Shown: positions 41,171 through 53,840 of the stretch, piece after piece
Layout of the letters: each line of letters opens with the position of its first letter
Position numbering within the stretch: the stretch's first letter is position 1
NCBI GenBank assembly: GCA_031761405.1
Contig: JASEVX010000001.1
Location: 47,601,102-47,665,101 of the forward strand
DNA from: Serripes groenlandicus
Lineage: Eukaryota; Mollusca; Bivalvia; Cardiida; Cardiidae
DNA: 64,000 nt
Direction: 5' to 3'
Notes under the pieces: model-generated
Told to the model about the DNA's origin: nothing
Database searches by the model: none
Seen by the model: only the letters and a program-made list of their open reading frames with translations
Position numbers and translations under genes: made by a program

Positions 41171-42409
41171 TGTTCATGTATAAATTACAGTTACTTTTTA
41201 TGAATATCAATTCAGAGGTCTGGATAAGGTCGGAATAAATTGGGTCTTTTCCACACAAAATCATTGCAACAATTATTTTGCGTACCAACAACTTCGAGTT
41301 TTTGGGTTAAATAAAATTTGAAATAATTTTAGGACACAAAAATAGTCGCCTTATCTAGAGCTCTTGTGTTGGCAAATGTCAACAGCCTTGACTGAGGGAT
41401 GTCAAAAGACATTTGTTACTGGGAATGATTGACATATCCATTTACTCTGCAACATACTTAAATTAGATCTCAGACTGTGTGACATAATTAAAAGTCTATA
41501 ATTGGATATTCTTATTCAACATGTAGTTTAATTCATGTCATTTGAATGAGACCATGGTTTCACAACCCTTTGCCCAAGGTAGCTCTTGTGATCACCCTGT
41601 GTGCCCTGTTGATGTGTGATATGCATCCTCCATTGTCATTAACAATTTCTGTAAACAACATCTAGTTAACCACTGATTCTACTGCAGCCAAACTACAAAA
41701 GGAATATTCCTTTGGTGACCTGACCCTCTTTAAAATTATACAAAGAATTAAATTAAATTGGTAACCTAAGTTGCTGCATCATCAAAAAGGGGCAATATGA
41801 CCAAATATGTTCTCCTTTGAAACTGATGGTCTGATATCAAGTGAATTTGGCAGATTTATTCTGCCGCTTTATCTCTCTGCCACATTGTTTTCCTGAAGGT
41901 ATTGATTGCATGTCAGTTCATATGGTAGGAACATTTATAGACAAGGCACAGGAGATTATCTGTGCACTAATATTAATTACATAGTCATATAAACAAATAT
42001 CATGGTAAGTTTAATACTGTTGCTGTAATACAGCTGACGTGCTTTTCAAATATACCTTAAATTAAATAGATTATTTGCGGTAAAAGACACATCAATTACC
42101 TAGTCCTAAACATAGAATGATGCATCATGAAAAGAACACAGAGAATCTTGAGCAAGCAGAGTACAGCCTTAATGTAAAGAACCGACAATTTGATGCTATT
42201 TTTCAGTTCTCTTTATGCCACCATTTGAAACCAATGGGTTTTGTGCATGTCAGAATTTGAATGGAAATTCAATTATTTGAGCCTCTGGTTTAGAATCGGA
42301 ATACAGAATAAAATTTGCATTGAAACAGACTGTTTGACATTTTGAGGGACACCACAATAAAATCAACCTTTCTGTGTATCAAATTATTGATGATTTGCAA
42401 CAGCTTTTA
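41171..42409. other. spacer
   Basis: No gene recognised. 41,700-41,880 has faint HEL-core and PBM-like words (aatattcctttggtgacc, tctctctgccacattgtttt). Confidence 0.4.
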
Positions 42410-43829
42410 TTAGCTCACCTGAGCTTTGCTCAAGGTGAGTTATTGTGATCGCCTTTTGTCCGTCGTCCGTCGTGCGTCAACTTCTTCTCCTCAGTAACCA
42501 GTGGGTCAATTTGAATGAAACTTCACAGAAAGCATCCTCTCAATGACCTCACCAGAATTCCTTCAAATTTTTGGGATCCATGCAAAATTCTGGTTTCCAT
42601 GGCAACGAAACCGAAAAAACTTCAAAATTCTTCTTCTCCCAAATTGGTTGGCAGATTTTCAAATAATTTTGTAGAAATGTTCCTTGGATGACCCTCTATC
42701 AGATTCCTTCAAGCCGTGTTGATTGGTCGAAAAACATGGCCGCCAGGGGGGGCGGGGCTATTTTGCCTTATATTGCTATAGTGAAAACTTAAAAAATCTT
42801 CTCCTCCGAAAGTGTAAGGCTGATTTTCAAATAATTTAGTTGAAATGTTCCTTGGGTGACCCTCTATCAGATTCCTTCAAGCCATGTTGATTGGTCGAAA
42901 AACATGGCCGCCAGGGGGGGGCGGGGCTATTTTGCCTTATATGGCTATAGTGCAAACTTAAAAAATCTTCTCCTCCAAAAGTGTCAGGCCGATTTTCAAA
43001 TAATTTTGTAGAAATGTTCCTTGGGTGATCCTCTATCAGATTCCTTCAAGCCATGTTGATTGGTCAAAAAACATGGCCGCCAGGGGGCGGGGCTATTTTG
43101 CCTTATATGGCTATAATGAAAACTTAAAAAATCTTCTCCTCCATAAGTGTCAGGCCGATTTTCAAATAATTTTGTAGAAATGTTCCTTGGGTGACCCTCT
43201 ATCGGATTCCTTCAAGCAATGTTGATTGGTCGAAAAACATGGCTGCCAGGGGGCGGGGGATATTTTGCCTTATATGGCCAAAGTGAAAACTTAAAAAATC
43301 TTCTCCTCCGAAAGTGTCAGGCTGATTTTCAAATGATTTTGTAGAAATGTTCCTTGGGTGACCCTCTATCAGATTCCTTCAAGCCATGTTGATTGGTCGA
43401 AAAACATGGCCGCAAGGGGGGGGGGCTATTTTGCCTTATATGGCTATAGTGCAAACTTAAAAAATCTTCTTCTCCAAAAGTGTCGGCCCGATTTTCAAAT
43501 AATTTTGTAGAAATGTTCCTTGGATGACCTTATTTCAGATTCCTTCAAGCCATGTTGATTGGTCAAAAAACATGGCCGCCAGTAGGCAGGGCTATTTTGC
43601 ATTATATGGCTATAGTGAAAACTTAAAAAATCTTCTCCTCCAAAAGTATCTGGCCGATTTTCAAATAATTGTGTAGAAATGTTCCTAGGGTGACCCTCTA
43701 TCAGATTCCTTCAAGCCAAGTTGATTGGTCGGAAACTATGGCTGCCAGGGGGTGAGGCTTATATAGCTAAAGTGAAAAAAAAATAAAAAATCAGGTGAGC
43801 GATTCAAGGGCCATCATGGCCCTCTTGTT
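42410..43829 (+). mobile_element. HEL-A copy 6
   Basis: Complete 5' end (attagctcacctgagctttg), seven to eight monomers of about 165 bp, and 3' end tcaggtgagcgattcaaggg, hairpin, tcttgtt. Followed 27 bp later by HEL-B. Confidence 0.9.
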
Positions 43830-43855
43830 ACTAAATAAACTACCCTGGCAATACA

Positions 43856-44854
43856 ATTTTTAGCTCCACTGGCTGAAAGCCAGTCGAGCTTATGTCATGG
43901 CGAATTGTCCGTCGTGCGTGCGTGCGTGCGTTAACTTTTTCCTTTAAACGACTTCTTCTCCCTAACCACTTGGCCAATTTGGTTGAAACTTCATGGGAAG
44001 CATCCTCTCAATGTCCTCTACTAAATTCCTTCAATTTTTTTTGATCCATTCAAAATTCTGGTTTCCATGGCAACCGAAAGAAAAAAATAGTGAGAACTTA
44101 AAAAATCTTCTTCTCCGAAAGTGTCAGGCCGATTTTCAAATAATTTTGTAGAAATGTTCCTTGGGTGACCCTTTATTTGATTCCTTCAAGAAATTTTGAT
44201 TGGGCGAAAAACATGGCCGCCAGGGGGCGGGGCTTTTTTGCCTTATATAGCTATAGTGAAAACTTAAATAATCTTCTTCTCAAAAAGTGTCCTATTTTGC
44301 CTATATGGCTAAAGAGCAAACTTAAAAAATCTTCTCCTCCAAAAGTGTCAGGCCGATTTTCAAATAATTTTGTAGAAATGTTCCTTGTGTGAACCTTAAT
44401 TAGATTCCTTCAAGAAATGTTGATTGGGCGAAAAACATGGCCGCCAGGGGGCGGGGCTTTTTTGCGTTATATAGCTATAGTGAAAACTTAAAACATCTTC
44501 TTCTCCGAAAGTGTTCAGCCGATTTTCAAATAATTTTGTAGAAATGTTCATTGGGTGACCCTCTATCAGATTCCTTCAAGCCATGTTGATTGGTCGAAAA
44601 ACATGGCCGCCAGAGGGCGGGGCTATTTTGACTTATATGACCATAGTGAAAACTTAAAAAATCTTCTCCTCCGAAAGTGTCAGGCATATTTTCAAATAAT
44701 TTTGCAGAAACATTCCTTTGGTGACACTCTACAAGATTCCTTTAAGCCATGGTGGTTGGTAAAAAAAATAGCCACCACGGGGCAGGGCTGTTTGGAGATT
44801 TTATTTTTGCCTTATGGCCGTGGAGCGATACTGGCCCTCTTGGGCCTCTTGTTT
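43856..44854 (+). mobile_element. HEL-B copy 2
   Basis: Near-identical to 2,563-3,691, including the end module from cacggggcagggctgtttgg to ggcctcttgttt. About 131 bp of one monomer is deleted (junction aaaaagtgtcctattttgcc), and the CGTG microsatellite has only about three units. Confidence 0.88.
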
Positions 44855-45997
44855 ACAAAGCTTCAATTACTCAGACTGAAAGGTAGGGAAGAGGGAGGGA
44901 CAGGTCTTCATTAATTAGTTGAATAATTGGAGTTTAAGGTCGCTTTCAATAGTTTTTCAGTTATATCACAGCAGCGAAATCACATAACCATGTGTTCTAT
45001 GACTTTCTCATACCAGGACACACAACATTGTTCCTAGGCTATCTTCCATAATAGAATATTTAGCCCAGTAGTGGACTAGGAGTGATATTTGAAGGTTAGT
45101 AAGTTGTCTTGTAAATTGGCTATTAATCCTTGTACTTAAGTTGAACTCCCTATCCTATCCCTATCCTTGGTCTTAGATAAGTTATCATATAGCTATGGAG
45201 TAGTCTTTACCAGAGAATAATAAATAAGTATCAACAATTTGCATGCTAATCTTGATAAGCATTGGCTCTATCACAAAGGTTAAATGACATTGGATCTTTG
45301 ACAAGATCCGTGTCGCAGACCACAGTCAAAGATCAAGGTCAGAGATACATAAAAGTAAGTAACCTTACCCAAAAATTAATCTCCTTTATTTTGAGGGTGG
45401 GGTTGGCATTCATATAACTATTAAAAGTTTTCTCTGATTACAATTGTTTGGACAAGAATGGAAAATGTTGATTTATACAAGCTTTTTTGTCAGGTTATAA
45501 GCTGTAGAGGCATCAAAAGGAATCTATATCGGAGAAAGGTATGAAAACATTGATAAAACTGAAGATGCTGTTCATTAAATGGGGTGATTTTTGGCTAATC
45601 AATTTAAATTACTCTCTATTTTCAAACCTTGACGATTTCAAAGTTGCAGATTTGTTGGTTGTAGGAAAGCATTTCCGGATGACCTATTACTGTGATTGTG
45701 TCTGTGGAAACAAAGTTATGTCTTATTCAAATTAGATCGGGAGAAATGAGCTGCATGTAAAATAAGAAAAGCAGACTTGCTTGCGTATGTGCTATTATAT
45801 TTTTACTATGTTAAATACCAATAAAGTCTTATTGGTACATAAAAAACAGTCTGTTGTTTTGAGAAATAGATCATTTTCGGCTTTCATTCGAAGGGAATCT
45901 TTTCAAGAAATTTTAGTGAATGTATCGTCTTGCATAAAATCAACTGGAGTTTGAACATGACATTTTGTTAAAGAAACCAATGCTGATCATTTTCTTC
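44855..45997. other. spacer with decayed PBM ends
   Basis: gctgtagaggcatcaaaagg..gagaaaggt near 45,500 and aaagttgcagatttgttggt..aggaaagc near 45,645 look like remnants of PBM right ends. Nothing else is recognised. Confidence 0.4.
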
Positions 45998-46889
45998 TTT
46001 TAGCTCACCTTTGTGCTCAAGTTGAGTTATTGTGATCGCCTTTTGTCCGGCGTCCATTGTGCGTCAACTTCTTCTCCTCAGTAACCAGTGGGTCAATTGG
46101 GATGAAACTTCACAGAAAGCATCCTCTCAATGACCTCACCAGAATTCCTTCAAATTTTTGGTATCCATGCATAATTCTGGTTTCCATGGCAACGAAACAA
46201 AAAAAACTTTAAAATTCTTCTTCTCCTGTACTGGTTGGCAGATTTTCAAATAATTTTGTAGAAATGTTCCTTGGATGACCCTCTATCGGATTCCTTCAAA
46301 CCATGTTGATTGGTCAAAAAGCATGCCCGCTGGGGGCGCGGTTATTTTGCCTTATATGGCTATAGTGAAAACTTAAAAAATCTTCTTCTCCGAAAGTGTC
46401 AGACCGATTTTCAAATAAGTTTGTAGAAATGTTCCTTGGGCGACCTCTATCAGATCCCTTAAAGCCATGTTGATTGGTCGAAAAACATGGCCGCCACAGG
46501 GCGGGGCTGTTTTGCCTTATATGGCTATAGTGAAAACTTAAAAAATCTTCTACTGAAAGTGTTAAGCCGATTTTCAAATAATTTTGCAGAAATGTTCGTA
46601 AGATGACCCACTATCAGATTCCTTAAAGCCATGTTGATTGGTTGAAAAACAAGGCAGCCACAAGGCGGGGCTATTTTGCCTTATATGGCTTTAGTGAAAA
46701 CTTAAAAAATCTTCTCCTCCGAAATTATTTGGCTGATTTTCAAATAATTTTGTAGAAATATTCCTAGGGTGACCCTCTATCAGATTCCTTCAAGCCATGT
46801 TGATTGGTTGAAAACTATGTCCGCAAGGGGGCGGGGCTTATATCGCTAAAGTAAAAAAAAATCCGGTGAGCGGTCCAGGCCCTCTTGTT
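45998..46889 (+). mobile_element. HEL-A copy 7
   Basis: The 5' end lost some bases (tttagctcacctttgtgctc). About four monomers follow, and the 3' end is shortened (tccggtgagcggtccaggcc then ctcttgtt), with the terminal hairpin reduced. Confidence 0.8.
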
Positions 46890-47306
46890 CCATAATATTT
46901 TCTAAAGGTAGTTTTAGGAATTTTAAAACGTACAACTTTATCAGGGGGAAAAACATAATAGAAAAGATTAGGCCAATCAAAAACACATAGTTTTGATGTC
47001 AGAAAAGGGTTAAAAAGACACTTTAATGATATTTTTGATATTGTTAAAATGAAATTGATTTAACCAGTTTGCACATCAGCGCCATCTGACCAGGCTGTGT
47101 ATATATACTGCTTGTTGCCTTTGATTTCGATATTCCTAGAATTGGTTAAGGAATTTACCAAATTAAATGCTGGATCACACCTTTTTTAAAAAAAAATCAG
47201 AATTGACAGGGTAAAGGAAAGGTTTAAAAATTGCAGTATGAACACAGAACAGAATGATATACAATTTCAATTAGAACTTTGAATGACAAATTTAATTAAC
47301 AATTTA
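46890..47306. other. spacer
   Basis: AT-rich, no features recognised. Confidence 0.4.
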
Positions 47307-47705
47307 TTCTTTAGCTCATGGAGAGTTTTTGTGATCGTCTTTTGTCTGCCATTAATTTGCTAGTTAGCACTGTAGAGGCCACTATTGTCATCCAAACCCA
47401 TGAAACTTATTCAGTTTGTTTATCTTGCTGATTTCTAGGCTGAGTTTAATCATGGGACATCTCAGGTCAAAAACTAAGTCACAAGGTTAAATTGAGGGAA
47501 AATCTTGTTAACACTCTGGAAGTCACATTTTCAATTTGAGCACATTGAAATTTTGTAAGGATTAATGTCTTGGATAAGTTTTTTGGCATAACTGCATGCA
47601 CTATTTATTTCAGCATTAATAAGCTGAAAAAGATAGAGTTATGGGTATATGTTAAGCTCGGGCACTTTTTTAGCGAGTTATGGTATATGTTAAGCTTGGG
47701 CCCTT
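47307..47705 (+). mobile_element. HEL-J-type fragment
   Basis: tctttagctcatggagagtt, tgtgatcgtcttttgtctgc, then the core aatcttgttaacactctgga, as in the HEL-J element at 61.4 kb. No 3' end. Confidence 0.6.
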
Positions 47706-49701
47706 TTTTGCTCCACTGTCAAAAAGTCAGTTGAGCTTATGTCATGGCGAATTGTACGCCGTGCGTGCATCAACTTTTTCCTTCAAACAACTTCTCCTCC
47801 CTAACCACTTGGCCAATTAGGATGAATCTTCATAGGAGTCTTTTCCTAAATTCCTTCAAATTGTTTGGATCCATGCACATTCTGGTTTCCATATCAACCG
47901 AAAGAAAAAACTTGTGAAAACTTAAAAAGTCTTCTCCTCCTAAAGAGTCAGACCGTTTTTAGCTCCACTGGCGCTTATGTCATGGCGAATTGTCCGTCGT
48001 GCGTGCATGCGTGCGTGCGTGCGTTAACTTTTTCCTTTATACAACTACTTCTCCCTAACCACTTGGCCAATTTGGTTGAAACTTCATAGGAAGCATCCTC
48101 TCAATGTCCTCTCTTAAATTCCTCTTATTTTTGATCCATCAATAATTCTGGTTTCTATAGCAACCAAAAGAAAAAAATAGTGAAAACTTAAAAGATCTTC
48201 TTCTCCGAAAGTGTCAGGCTGATTTTCAAATAATTTTGTAGAAATGTTCCTTGGGTGACCCTTTATTAGACTCCTTCAAGAAATGTTGATTGGTTGAAAA
48301 ACATGGCCGCCAGGGGGCGGGGCTATTTTGCCTTATATAGTTATAGTGAAAACTTAAACAATCTTCTTCTCCGAAAGTATTCAGCCGATTTTCAAATAAT
48401 TTTGTAGAAATGTTCCTTGGGTGACCCTCTATCAGATTCCTTCAAGCCATGTTGATTGGTAAAAAAACATAGCCGCCAGAGGGCGGGGATATTTTGCCTT
48501 ATATGGCTAAAGAGAAAACTTAAAAAATCTTCTCCTCCGAAAATATCTGGCTGATATTCAAATAATTTTGTAGAAATGTCCCTAGGCTGACTAGATTCCT
48601 TCCAGCCATGTTGATTGGCTGAAAGATATGGCCTCCAGGGGGTGGGGCTATCTTGCTTTACATGGCTATAGTGAAAACTTAAAATATCCTCTCCTCCGAA
48701 AGTGTCAGGCCGATTTTCAAATAATTTTGCAGAAACATTCCTTGGGTGACACTCTACAAGATTCATTTAAGCCATGGTGGTTGGTAAAAAACATGGCCTC
48801 CATGGGGCAGGGCTGTTTGGAGATTTGATTTTTGCCTCTTGGCCGTGGAGCGATACTGGCCCTTTTGGGCCTCTTGTTCAAAAATGTCGTAGAAATGTTC
48901 CCTGAATGACCCTCTATCAGATACCTTCATGCCATGTTGATTGGTCGAAAAACATGGCCGCCAAGGGGGGCCGGGCTATTTTGCTGTATATGGCTATAGT
49001 GAAAACTTAAAAAAAATCTTTTTCTCTGAAAGTATCAGGCCGATTTTCAAAATAATTTGTAGAAATTGTCCTAGGGTGACCCTCTATCAGATTCCTTCAA
49101 GCTGTGTTAACTAGTCGAAAACTATGGCTGCAAGGGGGGTGGACTATTTTGCCTTATATGGCTATAATGAAAACATAAAAAATCTTCTCCTCCGAAACTG
49201 TAAGGCCGATTTTCAAATTAGTTTGTAGAAATGTTCCTTGGGTGACCCTCTTATCAGATTCCTTCAAGCCATGTTGATTGCTCGAAAAACATGTCCGCAA
49301 GAGGGCGGGGCTATTTTGCATTATATTGCTATAGTGAAAACTTAAAAAATCTTTTTCTCCAAAAGTATCTGGCAGATTTTCAAATAATTTTGTAGAAATG
49401 TTCCTTGCTTGACTCTCTATCAGTTTACACCAAGCCATGTTGATTGGTCTTAAAATATGGCTGCCAGAGGGCAGGGCTGTTGGCCTTAAATTGGCTTTAG
49501 TGAAAAATTTAAAAATCTTCTCCTCCCAAACTATTTGGCTGATTTTCAAATAATTGTGCAAAAATGTTCCTTGGGTGACACTCTATGAGATTCCTTGAAG
49601 CCACTGTGATTGGTCGAAAAAATTGCCACCAGGGGCTGTTTGGAGATTTAATTTTTGCCTCATTGCAGTGGAGTGATACTGGCCCTCTTGGACCTCTTCT
49701 T
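47706..49701 (+). mobile_element. HEL-B copy 3, split by another HEL-B
   Basis: The left part 47,706-47,954 has gctccactgtcaaaaagtca, the 5' module and the start of a monomer (aaagagtcagaccg). The right part 48,879-49,701 resumes with gtcgtagaaatgttccctga and continues to gtggagtgatactggccctc, ttggacctctt. The junction falls in the monomer motif gattttcaaataattttg. Confidence 0.8.
47955..48878 (+). mobile_element. HEL-B copy 4, nested in copy 3
   Basis: tttttagctccactggcgct (hairpin lost), short CGTG run, about five monomers, end gtggagcgatactggccctt, ttgggcctcttgtt. Younger than its host by nesting. Confidence 0.85.
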
Positions 49702-49789
49702 TTAATTGGCCCCCTGTTACAAGTATTGTAGGCCTAAATGTATAGCAAGGCTTGATTGAAGACTGTGTCATACACGTCATCCAGCCACC

Positions 49790-49993
49790 TACTCCCAAGG
49801 TCAAGGTCACAATTTGGGGGCCAAACATTGTCCTTCTGCAATTTCTTGTCCGGGCTGTATCTTCCTCATGCTGTTAGTATATGGCAAGGTCTAGAAGCCT
49901 ATTTATTTTTAAGGTCATAGGTTAAAGGTCAAGGTTAAAATTGGACTTTGAATACCGAGGGGATGCATCCGCTTTGCGGTGCACCTGTTTTTA
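49790..49993 (+). mobile_element. HEL-D 3'-end fragment
   Basis: Part of one core unit (ttttaaggtcataggttaaa) followed by the inverse terminal motif accgaggggatgcatccgct, ttgcggtgcacctgttttt. It shows the 3' end missing from the array at 19.8 kb. Confidence 0.65.
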
Positions 49994-50067
49994 ATGATGT
50001 TGTATCATAATTTGATAAAGCCTTTACTTCCTTACTGTACATTCTACTATGGAACCTGTACTACTTC

Positions 50068-50820
50068 CTAGCTCATCTGGTGAGCTTATGTCATGGTTCT
50101 TTCTCTGTCTTTTGCTTCAACAACTTCTCGTCTGTAACCACTGGACAAAAAGTGACAAAATATCATTGGTAGTACGTAGCATCCTCTCAATGTTTTTACC
50201 GAAATGTCTTAAAAACATTGGGATCCATACAGAATTCTGATTTCCATGGCAACCAAAGGAAGGAAAAGGAACTTTAATTTTTTTCTCCTTAACGGCTTGA
50301 ATCATTAGCAATTTTTTTTTCAGAAATATTCCTTGGGTGACCATCTACCAGATTCTTTCAAGCCATGTTGTTTGTAAAAACGTTTAAAAATATATTTTCT
50401 TAGAAAAATTGGCCTGATTTTTAATTCATTATATATATTTTTCCAGGGTGACCTGATTGTTCAAAAAATATTGCTGCAAGGGGGCAGAGCTATGCCCTTT
50501 ATTGCTAAAGTTTAATCTTTAAAAATCTTCTTCTCAGAATATATAAGGCACATTTTCAAATAAAGAATTTGAAACCGCCGCGGTCCAGTGGTTAGCATCG
50601 GGGATTTGAATCCGGGCATCCCAGATTTGATCCCCAATTGTGGCAAGACGGTCATAATGAAGTGCCCTTTTCCAGGCTTAGTATTGTTTTATTTACCCAG
50701 GGATCATGAATATGTGAACTGTCGCCTTGATATAACTGAAATAAAGTTGAAGTTTATAGTAATGTTCCAATGGTGAACCTCTTTTGGATACCTTCAAGTC
50801 ATGTTGATTGAAAATTTGAA
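50068..50820 (+). mobile_element. worn HEL-type element interrupted by a SINE
   Basis: ctagctcatctggtgagctt, catcctctcaatg, gggatccatacagaattctg and tgatttccatggcaacc keep the HEL-A/B order. After the SINE it resumes with aatgttccaatggtgaacct. Confidence 0.6.
50572..50758 (+). mobile_element. tRNA-derived SINE, worn
   Basis: gtccagtggttagcatcggg (A-box) and agatttgatcccc (worn B-box), then gaagtgcccttttccaggct, ttatttacccagggatcatg and gatataactgaaataaag. Same body as the SINE at 26.0 kb. Confidence 0.7.
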
Positions 50821-51367
50821 GCTCTGCCAAGGCGGTCAGAGCAGCTGAGCATTCCTTTTACATTTTTTTTTTGGTAATTCTTCAAATCACCATGTTTCTT
50901 CTAAACCTAACCTTTGCTTTCTAAAACTTTCTAAAACTCCTTTTTGATAAGTCAATAGGAGACAACATTTGAAGAGAGATTTCCCCTGTTTTGCTCAATT
51001 TAATTAAAGGCTATTAATGCGTATTGTTCTGACTTTGGATGTGTTACATCATTAAAGTATCTAGGAATAGAATATCAGGAAATGGATAAAGCTAGCATAT
51101 ATCGATACCTCAATATCAATAGATAACGTTTGTAAATCTTCCTGGCATGATTATTAGTTATGTTTGTTCATCGTCGATTTCATGAGGCAATCAGAAGGTT
51201 TTTTCTTCATGTAATCTGGATTGGTACATTACCAGAATTAGATCGAGTCAATACTACATTGATTGAGTTTCGGATTCTGACTATGAAATGTTCTTTCTGG
51301 ATGCAATCAGTTAATTTAGATGAATCATTAACAAATAATTGAAATGGCACATAAGTAGCTTACACAT
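50821..51367. other. spacer
   Basis: AT-rich, no gene or repeat recognised. Confidence 0.4.
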
Positions 51368-51572
51368 TTTTAACCTTTTTACACAGATGTTATACTCATT
51401 TATAGATGTCAATTCATATTTTTGCCCGTTTTCATTGTTGTCAGCTTGAGATTTATTGTATGTGGAAAAGCTTTTTATAAGCTAAGACTTAAGCCTAGGT
51501 CCCACCGTCCAAGTCTTTCATTCCCAGATGAACACAAACCTTTAAACTGTCTATCAATGTCAATAATGGAAA

Positions 51573-51826
51573 CCGCCTCGATATGGTAGTGGTAGCGCTC
51601 GTCATCCACCTGGGGTGCGGGAGGTTCGATCCCTGGTTGGGCCATACCAAACAAAAAATTCAAAAGTTGTGGCTGCCCTCCTTGGCGCTCAGGGTTGCAT
51701 GGTTTACATTACGGCTGACAGACTGGTGTCAGGATAAATGGACCAGTAGTACTGGTAACTTACCCAGGACACTTGTGATAAAACTGAAAAGTTGTTGAAA
51801 GTGGTGAAAACACCAAATCAATCAAT
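51573..51826 (+). mobile_element. tRNA-derived SINE with near-perfect target duplication
   Basis: caataatggaaa at 51,561-51,572 and caatagtggaaa at 51,827-51,838. Head with atggtagtggtagcgctcgt and a perfect ggttcgatccc; body with ggctgacagactggtgtcag; tail aaaacaccaaatcaatcaat. Different head from the 26.0-kb SINE. Confidence 0.85.
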
Positions 51827-51973
51827 CAATAGTGGAAAAGTATCAAAACTTCCATTGGGGTAATCCGGGTTAATTTAGATCTATGGTCACCAGAAGTAAG
51901 GCGTAGTTCACCTTAGTACTACATGTATCTTGGGCATCCCTAAGTCTCACTTCACTGTTTTCCCTTAAATTAA

Positions 51974-52140
51974 CCCTTTCCCACATACAACACATCTTCA
52001 ACAGACAACTTTGAAAACATGTGGTTAAAATATAGTAAACCTCTATAAATGGAAGTTCAATTGTTGAATATTATTGAAAACATCGTGGCAAAAGTCATCT
52101 GCTGCAGAGGTGGCAGGAAGCGTCTGTATGTGGGAAAGGG
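51974..52140 (+). mobile_element. PBM with internal deletion
   Basis: TTAA at 51,970-51,973 and 52,141-52,144. Ends CCCTTTCCCACATAC and GTATGTGGGAAAGGG. The copy jumps from tcgtggcaaaag straight to tcatctgctgcag, so the hairpin is lost (167 bp). Confidence 0.85.
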
Positions 52141-52148
52141 TTAATTAA

Positions 52149-52320
52149 CCCTCATCCACATACATACACTCTTTAATGCCTTTGCAACAGACACATTTTG
52201 AAAACATCGTGGTAAAAAGGAGATTATTCATAATGAGCAATTTCTCCTTTTGCCCGACTGTTTTCAACACTTATCAATCAGTATAAATTAATTTATAGAG
52301 AGCTGCAGATTTGTTGAAGG
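52149..52320 (-). mobile_element. truncated PBM next to the previous copy
   Basis: It starts after a second TTAA (52,145-52,148) with ccctcatccacatac, retains attattcataatgagcaatt and stops at gagagctgcagatttgttga without the terminal tip. Confidence 0.7.
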
Positions 52321-52548
52321 ATTGAACTGCCTTTGAACTTGAAGCATTGTGAGGACTGTTTAGTCTTTTTGAGAAAAACATTTTAAAATTTCATGCTAAT
52401 GGGGTTAGGGGTCTTACAGAAGACAAGAAGAAAGAATATTTATTGCCTATTGTCTGGTATTAGGCTGCCTGTAGTCTGTAATTAGTGGGAAGGTAGCTGT
52501 TCCTGTTTGGTAATGGATTTATAAGAAAAAAACTTTTGGTGAGCTTCA

Positions 52549-53840
52549 TTAGTCGCCGGGCAGAAGCCCGCGACTTCTATTTTTAATAGCTTTTCGGAAA
52601 TCACATGGGAGGAGGGATAATTATTGGAAAGAAACACATTAAGATGTTTTGAACATATTACAATTGTGTTTGTTTAAAAACACTAAGTAATGACACATCT
52701 AAAATGGAATAAACATTTCGATGTTTTAGGTATTTTTAGTTTCATTTTGTTGACTTGCATTTAAGTGTTTTTGTCTTATTTACGAAGACAAATGTGGTCC
52801 CTGCTAGACTTGCAACCAACTGCTATATGTCAATATTGAGATATATTGAAATAAAAATCACGTCAAATTCTACTTTCAATAGTAATGTTAACTTACTGAA
52901 TGTTATTTTCATGTTCAAAAATATGTCTTGATTTGTGAAGAATTCATTTGATAATGTTAACTCGTGTATATCTAAAATATGAACTGTTTCTAACCTAGAA
53001 CTGTTGATTACGTCACTACCGAGTACCGCCCGCATAGATTTGTAAATTTTGCACACGCTACTATATACTACTGTACTTACTGTGTGTGCGATAACCAATG
53101 AAAAGCTGGATTTGCACGCGATACATTTTACAACAAAAACCTGCGTCGCTTACACTCATACTCTCATTCGATGGGCTGAATATGCACAATGACACACACA
53201 CACTTGTATAGTTTCCCATGAACATAAACTGGTAACAGAAACAAAAATAAGAAATAATTTGTGAAAATATGTCTCAAATATAAGCCTGTTTATCGGTCGT
53301 GAACGTCGAAACGCCTTTTTCTCAGTTTGTGACCTAGTTTCATATTGCCAAAATGTAAACAAAGCGAAGTAACCGGAAGTACATGTAAACTTAGAAAAGT
53401 GACTAGGTTATGCAGACAAAAAATGTCGCACGACAAATTGATTTTTCTTAAACGTCACGAAACGAATGCATGGGTCGAATGTAGGAGAAAGAAAGATAAT
53501 ATAGAAATGCTTTTCTCTCTCGAATGCAGTGGAATAAAACATGCACTAAAGCTTTGCCTGATTTTTTATTCACTTTCTTCGATGTCTGACACTACGACTC
53601 GATGAAGCCTGACACGAGGGTAAACATTTCGAAAGAATGCTCAAACACCTTATTACAGATAGATAGCTAATATTACACACTTAAATGATTAAATATAATG
53701 TGATATTAAATGTTGAAACAAATTAAGAGAAGAACAAACTCTGATAAACAATAGATTTAGAAATAAAGAAAATCTGCTCTTTCGCACCCAATTAATTTCA
53801 TACTTGCCACATATATTGTATGCATCAACGATTTAGATAA
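52549..53840 (-). mobile_element. divergent Helitron-like copy 3 with extra interior
   Basis: The minus-strand 3' end is hairpin plus CTAA (plus-strand ttagtcgccgggcagaagcc). 52,549-53,040 aligns with the 60.2-kb copy. Similarity returns weakly at 53,720-53,840 (aagaacaaactctgataaa, ctctttcgcac). About 680 bp between them replaces about 120 bp in the other copies. Confidence 0.6.
53050..53718. other. Helitron-internal segment absent from sister copies
   Basis: It includes an ETS-like accggaagt at 53,371-53,379 and an 86-codon plus-strand frame (53,345-53,605) containing MSHDKLIFLKRHE. No homology is recognised. It may be captured host sequence or simply older Helitron interior. Confidence 0.4.

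Noticed and set aside
53345..53605. Host gene first exon downstream of an ETS site
   Set aside because: Possible, but only a single accggaagt and an unrecognised frame support it; treated as a possible Helitron-captured segment instead.
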